Shown: one piece after another, positions 50,528-61,741 of the stretch
Layout: every line of letters begins with the position of its first letter
Numbering within the stretch: position 1 is the first letter of the stretch
NCBI GenBank assembly: GCA_013433145.1
Contig: CM024171.1
Location: 12,276,065 to 12,340,064, forward strand
Source of the DNA: Ascaris suum
Taxonomy: Eukaryota; Nematoda; Chromadorea; Rhabditida; Ascarididae
Direction of reading: 5' to 3'
Length of the DNA: 64,000 bases
Made by a program: the position numbers and the translations under genes
Notes under the pieces: model-generated
The model's input: only the letters and a program-made list of their open reading frames with translations
Database searches by the model: none
Told to the model about the DNA's origin: nothing

Positions 50528-50596
50528 GATGGGCATACAGGTATTCTGAAGGTGGGCATAAGGTATTCTAAAGGTGGGCATACAGGTATTCTAAAG
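50528..50596. repeat. Imperfect 22-24-bp tandem repeat, three copies
   Basis: Units of the type GTGGGCATACAGGTATTCTA plus AAG, with small indels, about 125 nt beyond the hexokinase stop codon. Confidence 0.85.
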
Positions 50597-53500
50597 GTAC
50601 GGTATTAGAATTGTTTGAGCATGAGTGTATTTAGCGAATGGCGAAAGATGAATGTTGTGTGAGTGTGATAAAGAGTGAGTGTTTGGCTAGCTTCTTAGGA
50701 AATGTGGTGTCTATTTTTTTCAATGTTTTTTTTTGTTTCAGTTTAATTTGCTTTTTTTTTCCTCTTGTATTTATTAGATAACTTGTAAATTTCGTTTGTG
50801 AATTTTAGAAAAAAATTTTTTTTTCTTTTATATTTAATGTCTTGCTTTTAATGATTGTTATATTCATTGATTTATTGCGTATTTAATGCGATATTTCATT
50901 ATTGAATTAAATTAGAGTTTTTTTTTCCCATATTTTTAAAAATTTTTGAAATTTTTTAAAATATTATTTTCATTTTTATTCATCGTTTTATTTCTCGATT
51001 TTCTGATTCCTATTTTATGAATGGAAATAACACATATATTCTTTAAATAATGGTACTTAGTCAACTGCAATGATAGAAAGTCAAGTGAAACTGTTTGCCG
51101 TTAAAAGTTTCTTATCAACATATTTTAGGAGGAATTTTTTTTTTTTTTTTTTGATAGGTGGTGGATTATGAGTAAGTGTTGATCCTCCATTATAGCCCCA
51201 AATATAGCTTACTCCACTTGTCGAATTTGCTTAAGTGCGTCGAACTCTCCGCCTTCCGTCTTTCCTCTTCTTTCCACCTCTATCCATCCGCTCGATCTTC
51301 AAATACAGCCCAACTTTCGTAGATCTCTCCTTAAACACATTCGTTCCAATTCGGTTCGCTTTACATTTATCCTTATTTTCCCACATACTGCTGAGACACC
51401 ATTGCCACAAATTTCATGTCATAAATTTTGTCCTCCTCTTTGAAGAGGCTGAATTTTATAGTATTGTAAAGTTGAGTCTTCACGTTTACGGCAAATTAAA
51501 GTGGACACAACAAACAATGTAAAGGTTTTTGAGCACCAATCATAAGAATTCTCTTTTCAAAAGCTCAATGGATTTCGCAAAGGATTGATGAATTGTGCGA
51601 TAGGATATATTTGAAAAAAGATTGCATATTAATTTTCTTTTTATTATTTCAAGGTTTCATTACGATGTCTCTTGTAAGTTTATTATGTTTTTCTGTATTT
51701 TCTATGTTTTACTCTCTTTTTTTACTCTTTTTTTTTTTTTTTTTTTACTCTTTTTATTCTTTGCATTAAAAAAAAATTTTTTTTTCTATGTTTGTAAACG
51801 CATTATTTTTTCTTTTTACATTTTTCTTTCATTCTCTTTTATTCTAGTTGTTTGTTTCATTACGTGCTGCTTTTATTATTGATTCCACATTTCTAGAAAG
51901 CTATGCTGCTTTTTCTCTGTTTTACAAGTATTTTCCAGAGTCAGAGATGATTAGGCCTTGCGTTTAGCTGATTTCCGTCGAATGGGTACAAATAAGGGAA
52001 TCAATAAGTTGCCAGTTGCTGGTGACCGCATGTAGTGATCGCAAATATATGAGAGTCAGGATATCTGTGTAGTGAGGGATTGATATGAATGTCTATTGAA
52101 TGTCAGCCCTGATATGTGTTAGGTGTTGCCTAAAAATGGAAGAATTTAAGTGACACCTGACGATTTGATTATGAGAGTGTCGCAATCTACTATATAATGA
52201 ATTGTATCGATATGTACGTCTGTCTGTGCATATCTGCTGGCTAATTGATTGACATTCAACCGATCGGTATGCCCATTTTTGCCTATAAGTGGAGTTCTAT
52301 AGAGGTTCATCTGCATATTTAAGCGAAATGCGCTCTATTGGTTGCATCGTTCAAATGTACAAACATTTAACTTGAAATGTTTACTAGAACATTAGGCGGA
52401 AGTTTTCGTTGGACTGTCGTCGTTTTTGATGAATTTTTATTAGTAGAGACGTTAGCGTTGGAGAATAGCTAGTGCAAGGAAGGATTACATAGCAACTTAT
52501 GTTCACAAGTGGTATCAGAATATCTCGGACTATAGAACCTTATGCTTCCAGGACAAAAAAAAAATCTTAGCCCAATATGTTACAACTTGCAATGTCGTCA
52601 ATTTCCATCGTCTGTCGATTCTTTGAGACGTATGCAAGAAGTGTAAAGATGTTGGTCGCCCTAATACAAACACATAAAAGCACCATCGGAGCGCATTCAT
52701 CTACACGATGAATCACAACAGTTATGTCTAATGATGTTTGCTCAACTTGAAAGTTTCCTTCTGTTTACTTTTGCTTTGTTTGAATGTTGTCTATGTTTCG
52801 ATTATATCACATTTGTGATCATCAATGTCGACTGATGTGAGCTTCTATCCTATTATCGGATAATCGACGGATCGATTCATGGATGCCTTTGTCATTTTGT
52901 GCGATTTTGTTTAAATATTTCTAATTTTTGAATGGATTTTTTTTGTAAGTGTTTTCGAGTTTTAAAATAAAGTATTTTCATATATTGTTTACAATTCAAA
53001 GATCCGTTTTTGTCGGTAGCACTGATCAATTTTTATGCGCTCTAAGGAATGTTGATCAGTTTTGACGTACTAAGAAAAAAAAAATGCAACTTCAGGTAAT
53101 AGAGGTGAGATGATGAGATTTTGGGGGAGGGATTCATATTTTGGTTTATCTATTCAGGTTCATATCTTGAGAGGGTCAATTTGTTCTAGAGCAATTTGAC
53201 GAAAAATTGAACAAAGCTTCGTAGGTGTTGTTCACTCGTGCCGATTACACTTGTTAATTTGAGGTTAGCGTTTCGTCGCTGTTGTTCTCTAATTTCCTAG
53301 ACGTTTCCTTCTATGCCGTTCGCAAATCTAAATTTGCAAGACCGATTACGGCACCAACTAAACTGTATTTTTGCAATATGCCTATCTATCTCTCTCCATG
53401 ATAGCCTCATTACGATATCTCCTCAAGAAATAATTTGGTAGTGAAATACTTTATTGAAGAACGATCACTTGTACTTCGTTTCACTTTCGTCTATCCTTAT

Positions 53501-55818
53501 TGAAAAAGATATTTCAGGGATTCGATGGATGCAAAAATTTTTGATGCATGTCACACCGTTGGGATATTTTTTATGAAGATACATAAGCGAATCTTTCGTA
53601 GAATATCAGTATGGGCGTTCGATATAGTTTTCAAGAATGAAGATATTGTTTTGCATATTTTATTTGCCGCCTCTAACCCGTGGAAGCGGATGATCGGATG
53701 AGCGCAGTGAAAAAAAGCATGAAACGTGCGAGGACACGCCTATCGATGCGTTGCAAAAAGCACATATTGGGCCAAGATTCCTCATGCATTTTTTTACCCC
53801 TCTATTTGCGTATCTTTTTTTCACAGGGCTGAATGGAAATAGCATAGAGCTTGAAAAGAAAAAAAAATTTTTTTTTTCTTTTTTGGAATGAAATCGAATA
53901 AACACATCACCATTGTGAAAGACATTAGCATAGAAGTTTATGAATTAAAAAAATGCGACAATTATTATTAATGGGTTATAAATCGTGGAAGACGTATTTA
54001 TTGTGTTTTGTTGTTGTCGACAAGTAAGGTTATTTGCAACCAGCTGCTTTCATTCTTTCAGTTCATTGTTCCTAGATAAATAGGATTGAATAACACTAAA
54101 AGATGCCATTGTTCATATTACACCTTCTAGTGAGTGGTTGTTTCTTTCTAGAGCGCTCACTTTTTTTTTCTTTTTTTTTGAGACGGAATCATTTATTGGC
54201 GATAAAATGACAATAATAAAAATATCAATTACAATGCTCATAGAGATATTCCGAATAGTCGGGCATTTTATTTCCGCTGCAAATATCACCACTTTGTTGA
54301 CTTTCAAGGAAATCACATCAGTTATTTTCGCTTGAATTTCTCCTAAAAGGAACATCATTGATATTATCATCAAACGGCGTTTTTCTCAGCTCTCCGTTGA
54401 GTAGTTGCTGTTTCTGATGCATTTTAAAGAGCTCAACCCGAGCATTCGTATTTTTGAAGTATTTCGTACTCTTTTTTTTTGTGCTATTTTCTATACTGTA
54501 ATTTATAATACGAAAAAAAAAACAACTCTTTTTACAGAATAAGCGGAAAAACTATCATTTCCGAAGTCATGAGTATTGGTGACTTTTATTTCTGGCACAT
54601 TGTGATATGCGAGCGATCGTTTCGCGACGATTGTTGCATATTTCCTTTGCCGATTGTTTCATCCAGAAGGTTTTGAATGATGGACGATCAAAAAATTATA
54701 TCGATGCATTAGCGTCAGAATTAAAGGCGGCTTCTAACAAAATTGTTCGTCGTTTTCCGCCGTCAAATGTCTCTAATACGATGTACACCTTAAGCGATTT
54801 ATAAATTAAAGGGATTGATCTGTGAAGATTTGATGATGCTAGAAGATGGACGGCTAGAAGATTCTCGCTAGACAATGATGATGAACGGATTCGTCGAGAG
54901 GGGGCATGAAATTGCTCATTAACGTAATCAGTGGTCATCATGAACGCTGTTTCAATCGACATGTTATTTCCGAATTTTTTTAATCGGTTTTTTTCTTTGT
55001 TTTATTCTTTTATTTAAGAGAAGAGTTACTTCCTCCCTTTTGTTAATGTTGTATAGTTACCATTCACACTTTCCTTCCTTCTTATTCTTTTCCTTCTCGT
55101 CGACTCTACGTCTACCCGCTCTCCTTCCTTTTCATCATTTTCTTATCCTTTGTTTTTCGTTCTCATTCCCTGCACCAGTGAAATCGAACTTTATTATGAT
55201 GTATTCTTATAAATCGGCGGCCATTCATGATTTCAAGGTTTTTTTTTTGAGGGCAGCGAGAGAGAGAAGGGAAAGGTATGGGAGGTGGAGAATGATGCAG
55301 TAATTATTGTGAACGATAGAGAAAAGGGTAATTTTCGAAGAGCGGTAATAAAAAAAAGAGAGATTTCTGAAGAGGGCAATACCTTTTCCTCAGAAAATAC
55401 GAGGAAAATTTACGTAAATCTTTGAGATTTCAGAATCGATTGTGAAAGCAATTTTTAAAAAACCCCCCCCCCCCTATAAAAATGGAATAATTTTATAGCA
55501 ACGATTAGATTTATTTTTATATGTGAATTTTTTTTTTCTCAATATTGAAAGCGATATTGAATATATTTTCGTATTGCGTCCGATATTAGTTGGCGATGAG
55601 CGTTTTTTTTTTTTTTTTTTCAAATAAGCGCCCGTTTTAAAATGAAAACATTCGTTTTATTTCTCAACAAAAATTTTGAAAATTATTAATTTTTGCACGA
55701 AGTAATTCACTTTTTCTTTTTTTTTTTCGATATTTTCAGCACTATATTCGCCTATTGTTTTTGATTTCTATCATCGTTTGTATTTTAATTTTTATTTATT
55801 AGGTGAATTTTTCTCACC

Positions 55819-55850
<32 letters not shown>

Positions 55851-56826
55851 TTTTTTCTTAAAAATTAAATTTAGAATGAAATAAAAATATTTAAACATTA
55901 GAGAATTCTATTGAAAGATTGAAGAGAATTTCATCTAATTTCACCGCAACGTTTAAAAAAAAAAGTTTTAACAAAGGTGAGTTATAATAAGAGATTCTAA
56001 GCGTAAGGTAACGTTACCAATAATAAAAAACACAGGTGTTTTTTCAATGAGATGAGATAAGTTTTCACACCTATACTGTGCATAAATATTTTATGGTTGT
56101 GTTGTGATAAGCGCTATTTAGAGCGGACAGGAAAAGTTCTATGTACGCAAAGTACGAATTTCAATAGAAGGAAGGAAGATTGTCGGCCGCCAAAAAAAAA
56201 AAACTTTCACCAACAATGGAGTTTTTTTCTCAACTTCTATTTGCTTTCTTCAAGAATTTTTCCGCTTTTTTTTTTGCAATAAAATTTCATTTGTCAAAGA
56301 AAAAAAAATTTTTTTCTCGGTCTATATTCTTCATAAAATTTCCATCGGTTGTCAATGACAACAAAACGCCTCTCAGATTTGATAGTCATTTCAGAGAAAC
56401 AAATTTTGAATGGCATCTCCGTTGACAATATTGTTGATCGATTCGATAAAATCAATGCATGTGGAATTTACTTCCATGTTAGGATCGGTTTTTTTTTTTT
56501 TTTTTTTGCTGATTTTAAATGCTAATAAACAATAAAATCAAGTGCTAAAAATTGAAAATCGACGTTCTTTTTCGGTTTACGAGGTACCGGAATAAGACTA
56601 AAAAAAACATTCCTTATTTTTCGAGTGCTGCTGCTGTTCTCTGATTGACATTCTTTGGGCTTGAAAGTTCACCTCATCTTAGTGGTTCTGATTTTTTTTT
56701 TTTTTTGGAAAAGCTTTGAAAAAACTTAAGAATAAGTTTGTTTTCGCTATCAGGTTGATATTTTTTGTACGCTTTGAAATATTTGCTTACGCAAGCGATT
56801 ATAGCTGCATCTATCTATGCTTTTTA
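50597..56826. other. No recognisable gene
   Basis: AT-rich with many T and A homopolymers. Short frames (51235-51522, 54607-54804, 55040-55303 on plus; 53905-53660, 54373-54113, 54962-54696 on minus) match no family I know. A copy of the dispersed AAAAAGCACATAT motif is near 53755. An (ATT)n array lies at 55822-55850. Confidence 0.5.
55822..55850. repeat. (ATT)n microsatellite
   Basis: About nine ATT units. Confidence 0.9.
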
Positions 56827-56833
56827 TGTGTGT

Positions 56834-56920
<87 letters not shown>
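56827..56920. repeat. (TG)n microsatellite
   Basis: TG dinucleotides, interrupted once by TATG near 56837 and then pure for about 82 bp. It is the only long TG array here. The poly-Val/Cys frames across it are artefacts. Confidence 0.97.
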
Positions 56921-56923
<3 letters not shown>

Positions 56924-57244
56924 CTATCTGTTTTGCAATTTTTGACTGGCAAAGCACTAAATTTACGGTATCGAAATTTAAAAGGCACAATTTATATCAT
57001 TAGTAGACCACTTATAACATTTTCAGGTTTATCGATTTATTGCAGGTATTTAAAGGTGGGAAAAGTTGTGTGCATCTTATATCTCTCAAGCGTGATTGTA
57101 CTGCCAATTTAATTTACAGGAAATTTATAGACTGGCTTTCCACGTTTTTTAACGGGTATTTTAAGGAAGGGTAGAGAAAGGGATGAGGTAAAGCATAGGG
57201 GTGCGTAATTTTTGGATTATTTCAACGGACTAGAAATTTCCTGG

Positions 57245-57455
57245 ATTTTTGAGTGGGCATTCGGGCGGGTCTTGAGGGTTCATCCATTGGATGGGCCGAC
57301 CGTCAAAAGACGAGGTCGGAAATCGATGAGCGAGGTGAAGTGCGCGTTGGCGTTTGCGATGGTGATAGGGCGGACGCGCGTCTCGTTTGCTCACTCATCG
57401 AGCGGCGAAATGGTTGAAACGCAATTTTAGTGGGCGCCATTTTGTTGCGAGATTT
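57245..57455. promoter_or_regulatory. CpG-rich island, possible promoter or 5' exon
   Basis: About 210 bp with more than 20 CpG dinucleotides (several CGCG clusters) in otherwise AT-rich, CpG-poor DNA. It ends in GGGCGCCATTTTG, a YY1-like core on the minus strand. The open frame at 57212-57430 does not resemble a known protein. It lies 4.1 kb upstream of the first coding exon of the OSBP-like gene, so a promoter or untranslated first exon of that gene is a reasonable guess. Confidence 0.3.
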
Positions 57456-58515
57456 CTTCGTGGATTGTTGTCAAAATTTATGACTATGTTGCCATATATC
57501 GGCATTTTTTGCTTCTTTTTTTTTGCATAATTATTTACCTGTGATGGGTATTTTTTCCCAGCAGGTAATAATGGGATATTTATTTCAAAATTGTAATTTG
57601 TAATAGGAGATTTATTTTTCGCTTATTTGCCAGTAATCAATTTCAATAATATTGTCATGTGCTGATGATATTAAAGGCGATAATTAAATGAAACTTTTTT
57701 TTTGCGACTGATAGAGTTTCATGAAGTTCTTGCATAGTTTGTTGGTTTTTTTTTTTTTTTAAAGTCATGCACTAAAATATTATTGCCTATGAAACGAATC
57801 GATGCTAAATTCATTCGTATTTATTTCATATGGGTTCAAGAAAAGTGGTGTTTATAGATGGCGATGTTCTTGTTTTTTTTTTTTTTTTTTTTTTGTTAAG
57901 GAAAGAGATGTGAGCATTGAAGCCAGCACTTATTAGCATTCTCTACTCTTATATGCATTTCACTGCAGTTTTTTTTCTACTATTTTTGAGAGATATAGTT
58001 ATGGTTTAATTTAATTTGTCGTCATTTTTGTCGTTTCTAATTTAATCTAATAATTTATCGTCATCGTTTTATGCAAATTTTCCATAAGAAAAGTGCTTGA
58101 TAAAAGTGTTAGGAAGATGATTGATATTAACCCTCTCCCTGCCCTAATCCTTCCCCTTTCCCTTCCCGATTGGAAGTTCTCCTCATGGCATATCACTTAT
58201 TAGGCTTTTAGGCTGTATATTCAACAACGTGACACTTCGAGCATCACATAAATAGTTGTATATATTACTCGTGATATTTTAATCGGTCTATCTGTGCATT
58301 GAACAATCCACCTTTCTGCATTACCGGTAACCAATAAATCAGGTGTTCATCGTTAGTGACACCTTTTGCAATGTTTGGTACGTTTTTGGTGCCACCCTAT
58401 TGTCCAGCCTTTTTTTACTAATCGCTTTGGTGAGAAATCGATGCAGAAGAATACATGCAAGAGGGAGTATGTGTACCTCTTCAATATGATAATGCAATGC
58501 GCATTTTTGCATGTG
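57456..58515. other. No recognisable gene
   Basis: AT-rich sequence with T homopolymers up to about 20. ATGCAAAT octamer at 58071. Confidence 0.5.
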
Positions 58516-58683
58516 AAAATGCAATGCTGCATTTTTGAATGTGAAAATGCAATGCTGCATTTTTGAATGTGAAAATGCAATGTTGCATTTTTGAATGTGA
58601 AAATGCAATGCTGCATTTTTGAATGTGAAAATGCAATGCTGCATTTTTGAATGTGAAAATGCAATGTTGCATTTTTGCTGGCA
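58516..58683. repeat. 28-bp minisatellite of near-palindromic units
   Basis: Six units start at 58516, 58544, 58572, 58600, 58628 and 58656, with a diverged leading unit from about 58488. Each unit contains AAAATGCAATGCTGCATTTT, an inverted repeat (AAAATGCA/TGCATTTT with a 4-nt loop), followed by TGAATGTG. Units 3 and 6 carry TTGCA instead of CTGCA, so the array is two 84-bp triplets. The minus strand is open across the array, because 84 is a multiple of three, but the product (FKNAALHFHIQKCSIAFSHS-like) is low in complexity and not called as coding. Confidence 0.9.
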
Positions 58684-58692
58684 GCATTGCAT

Positions 58693-61565
58693 TTTGAATT
58701 TAGCTTCAGAATAACTAAGTACATCTTTTTTTGTGTTTTCCAATATAAACATACGAATGTTTTATCCAACGAGCTAGCTACATTTTCTCTTAGAATTGAT
58801 GCATTTTGGTTGCACTTATACGGATCATTACCTGCAGTGGATGCTGCACTTGTATTTGTTGACCAAATCGAGGTCATCAATTTTTGCAAGGAATTTTTTT
58901 TTTAATGTGGAAAATTGCAACTTAAGCTTCCAGCATGCTATGACATTTATGAAGGTATTTTAGGTGCTTTTTCTTTTAAACGATATCGATGTAAACATCA
59001 AATTCTCTCAGATTTGGCGACCATTCCCTAATATGAAATGCTTAAGAGATCAGTGTCCCCGGTGGCGGAGTCATAGACCGATTGGAGGAACTTGGTACAT
59101 TTAGAATCCATCTTCACCAAGATATTATCAACGGTAAAGTTATGCTTTAACGATTCAAAACTTCAATTACTTTTGTGGATTTGCAGAATTGAAAACGATC
59201 TAAAAAGACATATCCGTATTTCCTCATGTTGACCTTCTCTGCAGAGATTTTTTCGCTTCAAAGCTCCTCACTCTGATTTTACAGCATTTTTTTAAATTCA
59301 GAACTTGGCGCAAAAACGTTTATGCCATATTTCTGATGGTTTCTAGCAAGTTTCACATCACAAGCTCGATAATGCTATGAATACTTTAAAAAAAAAATCC
59401 ACTTGATTTATGACGATCAAATCATAAGAAATATTATTTCATTCAAGTTGTAAATGATGAGACGATTTTTTTTCCAGAGGTTTTATTAATGAGCCTAAGT
59501 TTTACCTAGATAGAATTAAGAACCTTATATTATGATTAAAAAGTTTAGTATGGTTTAAACCGTACGAAAGATTCAATTCATGTCAAGTCCAAAAGTTTTT
59601 TTTTTTTTGCTGCAGCTTTTTTTTCAATGAAGATCATTTCGTTAGATATATCGACATAAAATAATTATGTTGATATGTTAACGGGATGCCTAATTTAAAT
59701 AATAACATCGAATTTTTGCTTAATAGTTGCAAGGATATTTTCGCAGGTGATAATATTCGTGGTGCTGAGCTTTTCGAGTGCTTTTTTCTTGTCTATGTAC
59801 ACAGCTGATAACAGCGATGTGCATCCTCACAATACCTCTACAACTCTATCTGTTCAGAATATGTTGGTACCGTTGCCCCCCATTATCATTAATAAATAAC
59901 TCCATCTGCTTACCTAGCTGACATCCTTTACATCTTCCTGAAAGCCTTTAATTCTACTTGGTCAGTTATTTTATCATCAGCTCATTATCAGCTAGTTCCT
60001 GTTTTCTAGAAAGAAAGCAGTTTATCGGCCTAGAAATAAAAAGCGACCCCCGATGATATCTTCGGCCTATATCGCTCATTTTTGCGGCATCTAAGATGAT
60101 AGAGAAGCAATTTACTTCTTGCATCGAAGAATATTTCAATATGAGTTGCTTATTTTCGCTATTTCAGTTCAGCTTCCTCAACAATAGGTCATTAACAGCT
60201 GTTTTATTTGAGTGCTGCAAAGATTGCTTTCACATAATCACCAAATACTTTCTATTTGTAAATGAGTCAAAGTTTTCACCGTCATCGACAGCCTCTAAAG
60301 GATTTGCAATTGCGCGTTGACCAGTGGTCACTTGAATGATTGTTGCCTCTTTCTCGAGGCAGAAGAGTCTCATCCGGCTTGGATGATTCAACCTTGAAAT
60401 CTCCATGCTAGTTAATTTCTGTGCACCTGCTGCCTTCTCATTTATGTGCCATTAAGGTGTTAGGACAAATAGCATTCTTTTTTCGTTAGAACATTTATGA
60501 GTTCTAGCTTTGCATACACTTAAGTTGCATCGTTTCAACTTTGACCTCTACAAAACTTGTAATATTACCTCTAAATAAATTCAAGACACTTCGGTAAACT
60601 CTTCCGATTATCTCCTCCCTTCCCCCCCCCCCCCCCCCCCCCCCACCCCTCCCACTATCTTTCTACAAATAATTGCACTCAATCAGCCAACTTTTTCAAG
60701 CTTATTGCTAACAGGTGCAATTTGAGTATTTCTCAAACGGTCATCAACCTATGAAATTGCATACTTGATGAAATCACAAAGGTTTGATCCTTATTGATCA
60801 TTAAGAAGTGAACCATCTCTCCGCAGCGAGAATTACCTCCTTTCACTCTTATTTTAAAAAGAAAAAAGTTTTCAATATACGTTGTTTATTGTGCAATTTA
60901 CTTTTATTTGAATTTTTTTTTCTTTCATTCTACCTCATTAATATACCTGCAAGGTGATATGCCTTATGTGATGTGTTTGATAGATTTACCTGAATTTACC
61001 TGAATAGATCGGTCATTTATCTGAATTTAATATTCAACGTTTTCGTCACAGAACTGATTAGCTTTTTTTTTTGATGAAGTTATTTTCCCATCTAGGGTTA
61101 TTTTATTGGATAAATTTTCGATAATTATAAATCAGCTCAAGTTTATTCGTTTTCAAAGATGTTTTCAATGTTATACCCATTAACCGATACATATGGTCGG
61201 TAGCGAATAAAAATAGAGATGACGTTAGAGGTAAAGTAATATGAAACTAGTAACAAATCTGCATAATGTTTTTACTGTTGTATTATTTGAGAGTAATTTG
61301 GTTGCTTTTTTTTATGCGTACCATTGCATATAGTCATGCATCCGTAGTAAGTAATATTTTTTTGTAGTTTTTTTTTTGCTTTTTGCACACTCACGAATAT
61401 ATCAGCTCAGAGGAATGGCGACAACCAGTCGTTCACTTATGCAAATCTGCGGCTATCTTTTATTTTAGACATTCAACGGAACGTTTATCGGTTTCGTTTT
61501 TTTTTAGCTGGCATATATTTTCTACGATTGTCGACGTGTTTGTAAGTGATGGATAATATTTTCAG
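58693..61565. other. No recognisable gene
   Basis: Open frames such as 60096-60320 have no recognised motif. This is the upstream region or first intron of the OSBP-like gene. It contains a C23 run. Confidence 0.5.
60622..60644. repeat. C23 homopolymer
   Basis: 23 consecutive C residues followed by ACCCCTCCC. On the minus strand this is a long G tract. Confidence 0.95.
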
Positions 61566-61571
61566 GAGAGG

Positions 61572-61741
61572 ATGTCGTCGAATTCACGCGGTGGATCGGT
61601 ATCGTCGACTTGTGGTGGGGATACACATTTTGCGGGCATAGAGGAGAAAAGTGGTTGGCTGCAGAAATGGACTAACTATTTGAAAGGATATCGTCAACGA
61701 TGGTTTGTACTGGATTCACATGCCAATCTCAGCTATTATAG
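61572..61741 (+). CDS. Oxysterol-binding-protein-like, first coding exon (PH domain start)
   Basis: The exon follows a strong acceptor (TTTTCAG ending 61565), which may be a cis or a trans-splice site, since the first ATG is only 6 nt in. The 56 codons read a Ser/Gly-rich start (MSSNSRGGSVSSTCGG), then SGWLQKWTNYLKGYRQRWFV and LDSHANLSYYR, ending at donor AG/GTGAGG in phase 2. The K-W-T-N-Y-(I/L)-K-G-Y-(Q/R)-R-W-F-V-L core is specific to PH domains of OSBP-type proteins, which bind PI4P/Golgi membranes and exchange sterol at ER contact sites. Only strands 1-3 of the PH domain are encoded here. The next exon (expected around a CRGTINL-like block) was not found before 64000, so the gene must continue past a first intron longer than 2.2 kb. 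Confidence 0.85.

Noticed and set aside
56716..57112. Cys-Val repeat open frames
   Set aside because: Produced by the (TG)n microsatellite.
58339..58889. 137- and 178-residue minus-strand frames with FSHSKMQHCIF repeats
   Set aside because: Open only because the 28-bp unit lacks stops in these frames and three units make 84 bp. Low complexity, no splice context or family similarity.
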